This document shows positions 7,330 to 13,758 of a stretch of 14,381 bases of DNA, one piece after another. The stretch comes from Selenomonadaceae bacterium (GTDB taxonomy: Bacteria; Bacillota; Negativicutes; Selenomonadales; Selenomonadaceae). The translations under genes and the position numbers were made by a program. The stretch lies in NCBI GenBank assembly GCA_016280345.1, contig JAEEGN010000243.1, forward strand, positions 1 to 14,381. Direction: 5' to 3'. Position 1 is the stretch's first letter. Each line of letters begins with the position of its first letter. The notes under the pieces were generated by a model, which worked only from the letters and a program-made list of their open reading frames with translations, was not told where the DNA came from and searched no databases.

Positions 7330-8009
7330 CGACAGGCCGGGCCGTCAGGGAACCGTTCCAAACAAGAAATGTTCTCAGAAAAGACGGAATACGACCGGAA
7401 TCAGGCCATAACGCGGCAGCCAATAGTAGAAAAATCGTAGTAAAACGGGCCCGGAAATACTACCGGAATAAGCCCTTTGAAATGGCGGCGGCAGATGAAC
7501 ACTTTTATTGTCATGGCTATAGTAGCGGAAAATCGTGAAGAAGAAATGAGAGCAGCAGAACGCAAAAAAGGCGGCATTGAGATAGGAAGTCCCAATGTCG
7601 CCTTGTTTGCGTGTGTGCCCGGCGGCGCACGTTTCTGACCGTTGAAAGACTGGAATCTGCCCGTTTGCATCACCGAGGAAAGAACAGAACGGTCTGTAAG
7701 CAATTATTGCAGGAAATGTAGCAGAGATGCCTGGCTTTAGGGTATTCTCATTGTCGTGGGATCCACAGGATGGCTATTTTCCGTTGGTATGTTCATCATC
7801 AGTGCTTCCGTAAGTATTATGAAGCTGGGAATTCCGGGTAAAAAAACAGCGAATCCGGAATGGTTTCTTCTTTATCCAGATTGAATTCCACAAACTCTTG
7901 CTACGGGCGGAAGATGCCATAGACGCGGGTACCAGAGTCAGTCGATGGCGGTCTGCTGGATTTACGAGTAGTACTCGAACAAGCCGTTCAAGGGAAATGA
8001 ACTCCTGTT
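7330..8009. other. Gene-poor stretch, no convincing complete gene
   Basis: I see no intact gene here; open frames are short, lack ribosome sites and read as low-complexity translations. Content: an imperfect direct repeat of about 23 bases (7385-7407 and 7452-7475, core TACCGGAAT/GACCGGAAT); a stem-loop at 7561-7611 (listed separately); and traces of former coding sequence. One trace (about 7736-7884) reads ILIVVGSTGWLFSVGMFIIS and then a charged tail to a stop. Another (about 7883-7925) reads EFHKLLLRAEDAIDAG, helical and toxin-antitoxin-like in flavour but too short to assign. Base composition is lower in GC than the left half of the window. It probably marks the edge of an accessory region. 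Confidence 0.5.
7561..7611 (-). terminator. Structured stem-loop, copy 1, minus-strand terminator
   Basis: A 12-bp stem (7568-7579 with 7593-7604, one G-T pair) is extended by the outer pairing CGCAAA/TTTGCG. On the minus strand it ends in GCCGCCTTTTTTGCG, a good intrinsic terminator. No convincing minus-strand gene lies just upstream of it. It is homologous to the hairpin at 8771-8813 (same length, about 70% identity, compensatory changes in the stem). Confidence 0.6.
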
Positions 8010-8024
8010 TGTGCTTTATGCACA
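8010..8024. promoter_or_regulatory. Operator-like palindrome, copy 1
   Basis: TGTGC-TTTAT-GCACA, a perfect 5-bp inverted repeat around five AT bases. It matches the architecture of the site at 8090-8104 in all ten arm positions and lies exactly 80 bases before it. Likely bound by the XRE repressor encoded at 8137. Confidence 0.6.
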
Positions 8025-8076
8025 GTTTCATAAAGGAATTGCTATGCAGAATATTATTTCTTAGAAAATATGGGAT

Positions 8077-8104
8077 TACAATAGGGAAGTGTGCATATTG
8101 CACA
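8077..8104 (+). promoter_or_regulatory. Probable promoter -10 and operator copy 2 of the XRE gene
   Basis: TACAAT (8077-8082) resembles a -10 box, although no good -35 is present 16-18 bases upstream. Just downstream, where transcription would begin, lies the 15-bp palindrome TGTGC-ATATT-GCACA (8090-8104; the arms extend to six pairs). Binding there would block initiation, the usual autoregulation of XRE repressors. The operator is more secure than the -10. Confidence 0.6.
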
Positions 8105-8136
8105 AATTGTTAAAGATTTTTTTAGGAGGGGACAGC

Positions 8137-8493
8137 TTGGAAGAACTCGATTATGCGGCCATCGGTCACCGAATACGGGCTGTCAGGAAGGCGCGGGGCA
8201 TATCCCAGGAAGCTTTGTGCAATCTCATAGACCTTTCCCCGTCGCATGTCAGCCACATCGAGAGTGGGAAGACGAAGCTCAGCCTCGTTGCGGTGGTCAC
8301 GATCGCGAACGCTCTTGGGACAACGGCCGATAGCCTGCTGTATGACAATATCGAGATTTCGGTCAATGCATACGATAAAGACTTCAAGGACTTGGTGGAG
8401 GACTGCACAGAAGACGAGCGGGATTTCATTTTGGAGACGGCCCGGCAGATCAAGGCGATTCTCCGGCGTAAGGCTGTGAGTGCTAAAAAATGA
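8137..8493 (+). CDS. XRE/Cro-CI family transcriptional regulator
   Basis: A 118-residue DNA-binding protein. Residues about 9-64 form a classic HTH_XRE domain: GHRIRAVRKARGISQEALCN, then LSPSHVSHIESGKTKLSLVAVV with the recognition helix at SPSHVSHIESGK, and IANALGTTADSLL closing it. A helical, acidic C-terminal segment (about 75-112, DLVEDCTEDERDFILETARQIKAIL) probably dimerises. The TTG at 8137 is chosen because a strong AGGAGGGG (8124-8131) lies five bases ahead. The frame is open to 8089, but that extension would be translated through the leader and operator. Two TGTGC-N5-GCACA palindromes upstream suggest autoregulation. Its stop overlaps the start of a six-cysteine peptide gene, so the two products are coupled. 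Confidence 0.88.
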   Translation: MEELDYAAIGHRIRAVRKARGISQEALCNLIDLSPSHVSHIESGKTKLSLVAVVTIANALGTTADSLLYDNIEISVNAYDKDFKDLVEDCTEDERDFILETARQIKAILRRKAVSAKK

Positions 8494-8642
8494 TGCGTAA
8501 GAGTGCGAATTGCATCCTTGGAAACAAGAAATGCCAGACCTGTTTACAGCGGACTGACATCTCTTTGAATAGGGTGGAGTTTACCTCATATTTTGAAAAC
8601 TTTGACGATGCGCATCAATGCTGGGGATGCAGCTCATGCTAA
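8490..8642 (+). CDS. Small six-cysteine peptide, coupled to the XRE regulator
   Basis: A 50-residue open frame that starts at the ATG of an ATGA overlap with the XRE gene stop (8490-8493) and ends at TAA 8640-8642. I do not recognise it. Cysteines fall at 8, 15, 18, 44, 47 and 50, giving CQTC (15-18) and CWGCSSC (44-50), with the last cysteine the C-terminal residue. The middle (19-43) is polar with an aromatic patch (FTSYFENF). There is no signal peptide or membrane segment. Paired CxxC motifs could bind zinc or an Fe-S cluster; alternatively the peptide could be a precursor whose cysteines are modified, or a partner of the repressor. The coupling and dense cysteine pattern argue for a real gene; absence of known homology in my reading keeps confidence moderate. 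Confidence 0.6.
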   Translation: MMRKSANCILGNKKCQTCLQRTDISLNRVEFTSYFENFDDAHQCWGCSSC

Positions 8643-8770
8643 GATTGCAGAATGCATGGCGAGATGAAAACCCACGTGGTCTATCTAGGAAACATAGGCC
8701 GGGAACGGCTTCGTCGCTGGGCTGTTGGGGTTTGGATAGAATCGAGCATCACGGATTAAGGTAAAACGTA

Positions 8771-8813
8771 AATACGGCGGCATCAGGATATTGAGTCCCG
8801 GTGTCGCCGTATT
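8771..8813 (-). terminator. Structured stem-loop, copy 2, minus-strand terminator of the HTH gene
   Basis: A 17-pair stem with one mismatch (8771-8787 with 8797-8813) and a 9-base loop lies six bases past the stop of the minus-strand HTH gene. On the minus strand the stem runs into TATTTACGTTTTAC, a moderate T-rich tail. It aligns without gaps to copy 1 at 7561-7611 through the conserved GGCGGCAT and AGTCCC...TGTCGCC segments. Confidence 0.6.
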
Positions 8814-8818
8814 CTGCC

Positions 8819-9022
8819 TTAACGATTTTTCTCGCGGAAAGCCATACCGATAGCCTTGGCGCGGGCAATCAGCTGGTAGACGCGGGGCTTTGAGACCCCA
8901 AGCTCCTCGGCAATCTCTTCCACCGTGTAGCCCATCAGTTCCTTCAACTCAAACGCCCGCGCAATTCGGGCATCCTCCTTGTCCATACGGGCACGGATGG
9001 CCTGGTATTCCGCTTTGGCCAT
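8819..9022 (-). CDS. Small HTH DNA-binding protein, possibly 5'-truncated
   Basis: A 67-residue product from the ATG at 9022, with a helix-turn-helix at about 28-56: LMGYTVEEIAEELGVSKPRV then YQLIARAKAIG, resembling sigma region 4 or homeodomain-like HTH domains of phage or plasmid proteins. Residues 1-25 form a charged helix. The ribosome site (AGCAGG) is weak. The frame is open to 9292 on the minus strand. Some protein-like sequence (ETGYEPVKEAAPDEQ) precedes the ATG, but beyond about 9085 the translation becomes a serine-rich shadow of the opposite-strand coiled-coil gene. This suggests that the original 5' end is gone and that 9022 is either an internal or a surviving start. A terminator hairpin follows directly. 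Confidence 0.55.
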   Translation of the reverse strand: MAKAEYQAIRARMDKEDARIARAFELKELMGYTVEEIAEELGVSKPRVYQLIARAKAIGMAFREKNR

Positions 9023-9092
9023 AACCTGCTCGTCGGGAGCCGCCTCTTTCACAGGCTCGTAGCCCGTCTCGACCAGACCGTCCCAGGAGATC

Positions 9093-9341
9093 TTGCAGGA
9101 GAAGCTGAGAACCTCGGAGACGAGATTGGAAGCGTCCGAGCGGAACTCGAAGATGCTCAGCGTGAGGCTGGACTGGCTGTCGAGGGAGCTGACAGAGCAG
9201 ACGGCATTATTGGAGAATGCCAATCTATTATTGCAGGAGTACGAGCGAGAGGAACGGCGGACTAGGAAGCGCCTGGAGCGGCAAAGGAACACCGCCTACG
9301 TTCTGGCGGCGATTGCCGTGGCGTTCTGCGTCGCGAGATAG
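9093..9341 (+). CDS. Coiled-coil protein with C-terminal membrane segment, 5' end probably lost
   Basis: An 82-residue frame whose translation is a long charged coiled coil (about 1-62, with leucine heptads such as LDWLSRELTEQTALLENANL). A basic segment (RRTRKRLERQRN) and a hydrophobic tail anchor (TAYVLAAIAVAFCVA) ending almost at the stop follow. Such small tail-anchored coiled coils are common in prophages; a specific role is not claimed. Starts are poor: TTG 9093 has AGGAGA only two bases away, while TTG 9126 has a better spaced GGAG. In-frame protein-like sequence continues upstream to a stop at 9060-9062 with no ATG, so the natural N-terminus may be missing. A very strong terminator follows within two bases, supporting a genuine gene end. 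Confidence 0.5.
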   Translation: MQEKLRTSETRLEASERNSKMLSVRLDWLSRELTEQTALLENANLLLQEYEREERRTRKRLERQRNTAYVLAAIAVAFCVAR

Positions 9342-9342
9342 G

Positions 9343-9386
9343 AAAGACGGGCATCGGGGAAGGAATCCTCGGTGCCCGTCTTTTTT
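9343..9386 (+). terminator. Strong intrinsic terminator
   Basis: An 18-pair stem (9343-9360 with 9366-9383, three G-T pairs) has a 5-base loop and is followed by TTTTTT (9381-9386). It lies just after the coiled-coil gene stop. The stem core is GACGGGCATCG with CGGTGCCCGTC. Confidence 0.85.
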
Positions 9387-9512
9387 GGCTATCTGGCGAC
9401 GTCTAGACGACCGGCCCGATACGTTTTAAGCCTGTGTTCATCGTGTCTGGATAGACATTTTGTGCGAATCAGAAATCGGCATGGCGGGGGTGCTATACCC
9501 TGCGAAATATGG

Positions 9513-9536
9513 TAAAATAGCCTTGAAACTGTTCAA
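9513..9536 (+). promoter_or_regulatory. Possible -10 box with small palindrome
   Basis: TAAAAT (9513-9518) could be a -10 box, but the -35 region is poor. It is followed by the perfect inverted repeat TTGAA-ACTG-TTCAA (9523-9536) near the expected transcription start. It may have served the broken gene at 9551-9764 or the DUF3800 gene. Confidence 0.3.
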
Positions 9537-9550
9537 ATGGTAATGATGTT

Positions 9551-9764
9551 ATGGGCATAACGCTGCCGTCCTTCGACCTGGCCGGGGCGAACGTCGACGC
9601 CATGCTCGCCGTAACTTTCTCTCGTTGCGTGAAGATGATATGACCGGGCGCTCACGGCGGATACGAACCCGTTCTTCGCGAGGCGGGGCAGGCAATGGGT
9701 GGCGACCCCGGAGAAGGACGTCGGCCTGGCGGAATCCATCAGAAATGGAGAATACCTGCTTTGA
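9551..9764 (+). pseudogene. Broken GC-rich gene remnant
   Basis: Two adjoining frames read like protein but are separated by a frame change. ATG 9551 gives GITLPSFDLAGANVDAMLAV and more, to a stop at 9641-9643. In another frame, from about 9639, the sequence reads DRALTADTNPFFARRGRQWV, then TPEKDVGLAESIRNGEYLL, to TGA at 9764. GC content here is like the left half of the window and unlike the AT-rich gene that follows. There is no ribosome site. I cannot name a family. The alternative is chance open frame in GC-rich DNA. Confidence 0.3.
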
Positions 9765-9845
9765 AGATGCTGTTGGAGGATGAGGATGAGGAATAAGCGT
9801 GTAAGCTAATTCGTGGAGATTAAGCCTGCTTTGGGAGAGATAATT

Positions 9846-11891
9846 ATGCGAACAAAAGAGCTTGAACTATATTTGGATGAAAGTGGAGACTTTAATGACG
9901 GAAAAGATAATCGTATGCCGTCAGAAGAGCCATCTATGGTAGGTGGCCTTCTTTGCGAAAAAAATTGGATGACAAAAGAACGAGTAATGAGAGATTTCAA
10001 AGGAAAGCGGGTTCATGCCTGCGGCGGTTATAAATCATCCTATTTGACAGCGATTCAATCCGCGATAGCAGACGGATGCAGATTTGTGATATTTGAAAAC
10101 ACAGAGAAAATCAGAGTGGTTGATAGCAATATCACATATATTAACATAATAAGCGAAGGCTTGGTGCATTTATTCCGGGATTTGGCAATCGAGTATCCCG
10201 ATGGTGTGCATATCAGGGTAATAATTGCCCAAAGGCGTATGCCGGTACGCGAATACTCGAATCGAATTAAAGAAAAGGTTATTATGGCGTTGGGTCGTCA
10301 GAACCTTGCTGGTGTTGATTATGAACTGGCAATTTCTGACGCACGTAGTGATAAAAGATTGAACTATCCAGATATTATTTGCAACACATGGTTTACTCGG
10401 GATCGATTCGTTACAAAAAATGGACAAAGGGCGGCGAAGTTCGGTCCGGAAGCACGCTCCATAATTGAAAAAATATTTAACCCACAGTGGATTTATCCTG
10501 TTTTCGAAGATATCACCATCACAATCATAGAACAGTTACTCGAAGAGCGGCATTATGGTGAGGCTATGTTCAGGATGTGCACTCTTCCAAAACGAAAGGG
10601 AATAATTAAAATTCAAAACGCTATTCTTGCCGGAATCAAGAAAGCTGACGCGTATGAGCAAGATACCTGGTTTAGACAGATGTCGTTATTGATTGGCCAG
10701 TACGCTCGTATGTACTGCTATAAGGATGGAATCGAAATCGCGGAAAAATACATCCACCTGTTTTTGAACAAGTTGATTCAAGCAAATGTCAATGCACAAG
10801 TCTCCTTTTGGCTGTTTGACACAAATTATTACCTACTAACGATGTATGATCATGTTGGAAATATATCCAAGTGTGAAGAGCATCTTCAAATCTGTTCTGA
10901 GAATATTGATGTAATCAATCGAACATGGGAACATATTGATTACTATTTTGGCTTTCGTATTCGTGAACTCAATGTTTTGATGGGTCGATTTGCTTTTCAG
11001 GAAGTCCTTCGGCGGGCGAAGAGACTAGAAGGTATTCTTCTTGAAGCGCGCAGCTTGTTTGGCCTGATCAAGTCATATGATGGTACCGCGCAAGATGCCC
11101 GTTCTGAACTGCTGGGGAAAGTATATGGTGTTCAATTGGAGGCGATGATTAATCTTCTGCATAATCAGCCTGAATTATATGATGAAGCAGTAAAGCTGTC
11201 TGATAAGGCATTGGCTGAGTTTCTGGATGCTCGCGATATCAGTCGGCAATATCAGTACCGATGCCTATTGATGGTCGAATCAAAGAAGCCGGAAAGCGCT
11301 TATAGCATGCTTCTCAAAGCACTTGAAATTGAGGAGGATGAACAAGCTGATGACATCATGTTATCCAAAATCTATTCTATGAGCAAAGGAACTTATGATT
11401 TTCTGCTGTGGCATTTCTCGAATGTGATACTAGCGTTTATGGAAAAGGGCCATCCTGTGGGGAATCAAATGTTTGAAGCGATAATGAATGATCGACATTT
11501 CCGATACGACGTTCAAGATAAGGATAAGGGCGGGCATCCTTGGAATTTAGTGCTATGGAATCTAGCAAGATGTGCAAGACTGAACGAAAGAGGAAATCTT
11601 CATAAACGGTTATATCGGCGCGCGCTGGCGATTACACGGGAAAATAAAGCGAACGCGACTATGATGACATTTGCGATGAGCATGACAGCGGATCATCTTT
11701 TATGGTGCAGACACAATAGAGAGAAGGATATCGAGGAGGCTGAAGCAGAATTTGAAGCTATCAGCGAAGAAATGGACAACATTGGTTTGACGAGAGAAAT
11801 GGAACTGGCTTTTCGTTTACCAGATATACAAGGCAAGAAGTCTGTTACAGATGAGATTCTCGCAGAGATTTCAATCGCTTATTTGAGATAG
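9846..11891 (+). CDS. DUF3800-like protein with long helical-repeat C-terminal region
   Basis: A 681-residue cytoplasmic protein. The first about 200 residues resemble DUF3800, an RNase H-like domain often found in accessory and defence loci: YLDESGD at 9-15 after a strand, a strand-rich core (CRFVIFENTEKIRVVD, GVHIRVIIAQRRM), and a later acidic SDARSDKRLNYPDIICN (about 164-180) where the family places its second active-site aspartates. Residues about 230-650 are helical with TPR-like stretches (YDEAVKLSDKALAEFLDA, ESAYSMLLKALEIEED, LYRRALAITREN). No membrane segment is visible. ATG 9846 is preferred over GTG 9813 because GGGAGAG lies six bases ahead. Base composition is clearly more AT-rich than the neighbours on both sides, a sign of transfer. 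It stands alone. The DUF3800 call is by motif and moderately sure; a role in defence is inference. Confidence 0.7.
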   Translation: MRTKELELYLDESGDFNDGKDNRMPSEEPSMVGGLLCEKNWMTKERVMRDFKGKRVHACGGYKSSYLTAIQSAIADGCRFVIFENTEKIRVVDSNITYINIISEGLVHLFRDLAIEYPDGVHIRVIIAQRRMPVREYSNRIKEKVIMALGRQNLAGVDYELAISDARSDKRLNYPDIICNTWFTRDRFVTKNGQRAAKFGPEARSIIEKIFNPQWIYPVFEDITITIIEQLLEERHYGEAMFRMCTLPKRKGIIKIQNAILAGIKKADAYEQDTWFRQMSLLIGQYARMYCYKDGIEIAEKYIHLFLNKLIQANVNAQVSFWLFDTNYYLLTMYDHVGNISKCEEHLQICSENIDVINRTWEHIDYYFGFRIRELNVLMGRFAFQEVLRRAKRLEGILLEARSLFGLIKSYDGTAQDARSELLGKVYGVQLEAMINLLHNQPELYDEAVKLSDKALAEFLDARDISRQYQYRCLLMVESKKPESAYSMLLKALEIEEDEQADDIMLSKIYSMSKGTYDFLLWHFSNVILAFMEKGHPVGNQMFEAIMNDRHFRYDVQDKDKGGHPWNLVLWNLARCARLNERGNLHKRLYRRALAITRENKANATMMTFAMSMTADHLLWCRHNREKDIEEAEAEFEAISEEMDNIGLTREMELAFRLPDIQGKKSVTDEILAEISIAYLR

Positions 11892-12001
11892 TTAGGATTA
11901 AAAATGTGCTTTCAGGGGCTTGACTTATGCGGTACGAAAAGCGATGCGTATTGAAAATCGGGCAATACAACCCACCTTTGTAATTTTTGTTATGTTCCCT
12001 C

Positions 12002-12030
12002 TTGATTTTCCACAAAAGATGTAGTATACT
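12002..12030 (+). promoter_or_regulatory. Sigma-70-type promoter of the three-gene unit
   Basis: TTGATT (12002-12007), a 17-base spacer and TATACT (12025-12030). Transcription would begin near 12037. It is the only good promoter ahead of the genes at 12148-13733. Confidence 0.7.
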
Positions 12031-12036
12031 TTTCTT

Positions 12037-12109
12037 GTAATCGAGAACTGCATAATTAGGTCAGTATATTTGATGATAATCAGATGTACTGGCCTTTTTG
12101 TCTTTTTTT
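12037..12109 (+). ncRNA. Short leader RNA ending in an intrinsic terminator
   Basis: About 20 bases after the predicted start, a 12-pair stem (12058-12069 with 12084-12095, two G-T pairs, 14-base loop) is followed by TTTTTGTCTTTTTTT (12095-12109). This is a full intrinsic terminator lying between promoter and first gene. It would yield an RNA of about 60-70 bases unless read through. I see no competing antiterminator pairing inside the transcript. It may therefore be an attenuator controlled by a protein, or a stand-alone small RNA. Confidence 0.55.
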
Positions 12110-12147
12110 GGCTGGTGCATTTGAAATCTCATCAAGGAGAGATGCTT

Positions 12148-12696
12148 ATGTATCAGCCTTATTGTTTTCTGGAGATGCCGCAGGAGCGCGCACTCCGGCT
12201 GGCTTTCCTGTCCTATGAGGATGTCCTGCGGTACGAAGATGTCACATGCAGTCGGCGACGAGGCGGGACGCCCTGGTTTTTCCACTGGGGACGGCGTGTT
12301 TTCGACTTCTCCGCTCTTGCTTTTGAGGAAGCTCCCAAGCAACAGGAGTTCCGGGAAGAGATCGGGCGATGGAGCCAGCCCTTTTTTCGTGATGAGGCGG
12401 CGCAGCGGGCTTTTTCCTACGCCGCCCCTCGTCTGGCGGGGCCGGTCTGCGTTCAGGCGGCCATCCGCTTCTATCATCGGCAAATCAAGGCGATGTACCA
12501 GTCCTTTGACCGGGACGCATATCTCCGCCACCTACGGAAACGGTATGCTCAATGGAAAGGGAGGCGCGTCCTGGACATGGACGCCGGACAGCCGGAGCTC
12601 TGCCAGACGGCAGAGTATGAGTACGAGGTTGTCGATCTCATCCGGTTGATGAAGACCGACTGGAATGAAAAGGCCCTGGTCTTCTGCCAGGGCTGA
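12148..12696 (+). CDS. Unrecognised protein, first gene of a three-gene operon
   Basis: A 182-residue protein with no family I recognise. It is rich in aromatic and arginine residues, with an N-terminal MYQPYCFLEMPQERALRLAF, a TPWFFHWGRRVFDF strand pair (about 42-55) and a mostly helical middle and end (AAIRFYHRQIKAMYQSFDRD, YLRHLRKRYAQWKGRRVL). Its C-terminus ends LVFCQG. There is no signal peptide or membrane helix. The ATG at 12148 follows AAGGAGAG (12134-12141) by six bases; an in-frame ATG at 12142 abuts that site and is less likely. The 3' end contains a small hairpin (12673-12693, GCCCTGG/CCAGGGC) overlapping the stop region and preceding the next ribosome site. It could modulate coupling to the next gene, 15 bases on. 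Confidence 0.75.
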   Translation: MYQPYCFLEMPQERALRLAFLSYEDVLRYEDVTCSRRRGGTPWFFHWGRRVFDFSALAFEEAPKQQEFREEIGRWSQPFFRDEAAQRAFSYAAPRLAGPVCVQAAIRFYHRQIKAMYQSFDRDAYLRHLRKRYAQWKGRRVLDMDAGQPELCQTAEYEYEVVDLIRLMKTDWNEKALVFCQG

Positions 12697-12711
12697 AAGG
12701 AGGAACAAGTC

Positions 12712-13287
12712 ATGTTTTACGGTGCCCCCCATCACTACCTGCTTGCCATGCAGTTGGCGGAGCTTCGTCCGGTTGAGAGCCTTGCGTGGCCGGCGCTTTG
12801 CCGCTATGTCCGCCGGTACCGTCCTCAGGCGTGGCTCCCAGCCGTGGAGAGCATCGCGTTTTTCCAACTGGGTGCGCTGCGTGAGGTTCTTCGCCTCAGT
12901 GGTCAGGGGAAAACGATAGAAGCCTGGCTCGGGACAACAGCGTCGATCTTCTGGCAGCCAGAAACACAGCGCCATTTTGCTTCCCTTCGGCTGGCCCGCG
13001 TCAGCCGGGAAAGCCTCGGCAGGCTCATCAGCCTTTTCCAGGATGTCATCGCCGCCGGTTATGAGGAAGCCTGGCGGAGGGAACGGCGCCGGTGGCGGGG
13101 CGGAGCGGAGGAGAGGGCCTTTGCCCCGCCAGGTTGGCTCGATATGACGGAAGTGTTAGCCGTCCATCCGTCTTTCTCCCGCCTCACGGCGAACTTCCCC
13201 GCCTCGCCCCTCCAGGTTTTTGACCTTCTCTGGCTCGATAAAACCCTGGACTGGGAGCAGGAGGCTTTGATTCACGTCTATGCTTGA
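12712..13287 (+). CDS. Unrecognised protein, second gene of the operon
   Basis: A 191-residue, predominantly helical, basic protein that I do not recognise. Seen: an N-terminal helical half (YLLAMQLAELRPVESLAWPA, then a FFQLGALREVLRLSG helix), a middle helix (LISLFQDVIAAGYEEAWRRE) leading into a highly basic, glycine-containing linker (RRRWRGGAEER, about 125-135), and a C-terminal segment (MTEVLAVHPSFSRLTANFPA, PLQVFDLLWLDKTLDW) resembling a small helical adaptor. There is no signal peptide. A strong AAAGGAGG (12696-12703) lies eight bases before the ATG. It is followed by the third gene with a 17-base gap. The basic linker hints at nucleic-acid contact, but that is inference only. Confidence 0.75.
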   Translation: MFYGAPHHYLLAMQLAELRPVESLAWPALCRYVRRYRPQAWLPAVESIAFFQLGALREVLRLSGQGKTIEAWLGTTASIFWQPETQRHFASLRLARVSRESLGRLISLFQDVIAAGYEEAWRRERRRWRGGAEERAFAPPGWLDMTEVLAVHPSFSRLTANFPASPLQVFDLLWLDKTLDWEQEALIHVYA

Positions 13288-13304
13288 AAGGAGCGAAACT
13301 CATC

Positions 13305-13733
13305 ATGGGGTACGACTACTACCTGCGGCCGGTAACGGCTGCCTTCGTGAAGGAAATTGAAGATTTGACGCCCGAAGCTCTGGCCGCCTATATGAAACCG
13401 CGGCTCCCGGCGGCAATCCGCGACCGGGAGGCCCGGAATCCGTTCCTTTCCTACTTGTTCAGCCCGTCGGTGCTCTATCTGGGGGGAGATGTGGCATGGG
13501 ATATTCCCGCCAGCGGCAAGCCGCTTTTCAACTGCATGGAAACGCAAGCCGCCATGGCACTGGCAATGCCCTATGTCATTGACCATAAAGGGATGGAACG
13601 CCTTCGGGAGCAGTACGACCGCTGGCAGAAAGAAGACTCCGTTGTCTGGAATGTCCGCAGATGCCGCCGACGTCTTCGCTGGCTGCGGAGCGTGGAGCGC
13701 CGCTATCTGCTCGCAGTCATTTTCGCTGGCTAG
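13305..13733 (+). CDS. Unrecognised protein, third gene of the operon
   Basis: A 142-residue protein I do not recognise. It begins MGYDYYLRPVTAAFVKEIED, continues with a helix-rich stretch (TPEALAAYMKPRLPAAIRDR) and a short apolar strand region (YLFSPSVLYLGGDVAWDIP, about 50-68), and ends in a strongly basic helix (VRRCRRRLRWLRSVERRYLL). The ATG at 13305 is used although AAAGGAG (13287-13293) is 11 bases away; a TTG at 13284 is in frame but overlaps the preceding stop and would put the ribosome site inside the gene. The basic tail again could contact nucleic acid. A terminator 26 bases after the stop closes the unit, and the CRISPR array begins about 250 bases downstream. Confidence 0.75.
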   Translation: MGYDYYLRPVTAAFVKEIEDLTPEALAAYMKPRLPAAIRDREARNPFLSYLFSPSVLYLGGDVAWDIPASGKPLFNCMETQAAMALAMPYVIDHKGMERLREQYDRWQKEDSVVWNVRRCRRRLRWLRSVERRYLLAVIFAG

Positions 13734-13758
13734 AGAAGGATTATTTAATAGGCACAAA

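Noticed and set aside
7610..7632. Possible third operator, TGTGC...GCAC
   Set aside because: The arm spacing is different and the centre is GC-rich, so it does not fit the TGTGC-N5-GCACA pattern.
7898..8113. 71-codon plus-strand open frame before the XRE gene
   Set aside because: It has no ribosome site, runs through both operator palindromes and ends in leader sequence; at most its first residues are a remnant.
8664..8759. 31-residue open frame after the cysteine-rich peptide gene
   Set aside because: Weak ribosome site, no coupling to a neighbour and no distinctive composition; chance is as likely.
12148..13733. Three-gene unit as cas genes
   Set aside because: No Cas motif (RAMP glycine-rich loop, HD, Cas1/Cas2 signatures) is visible in any of the three, and they lie on the trailer side of the array.
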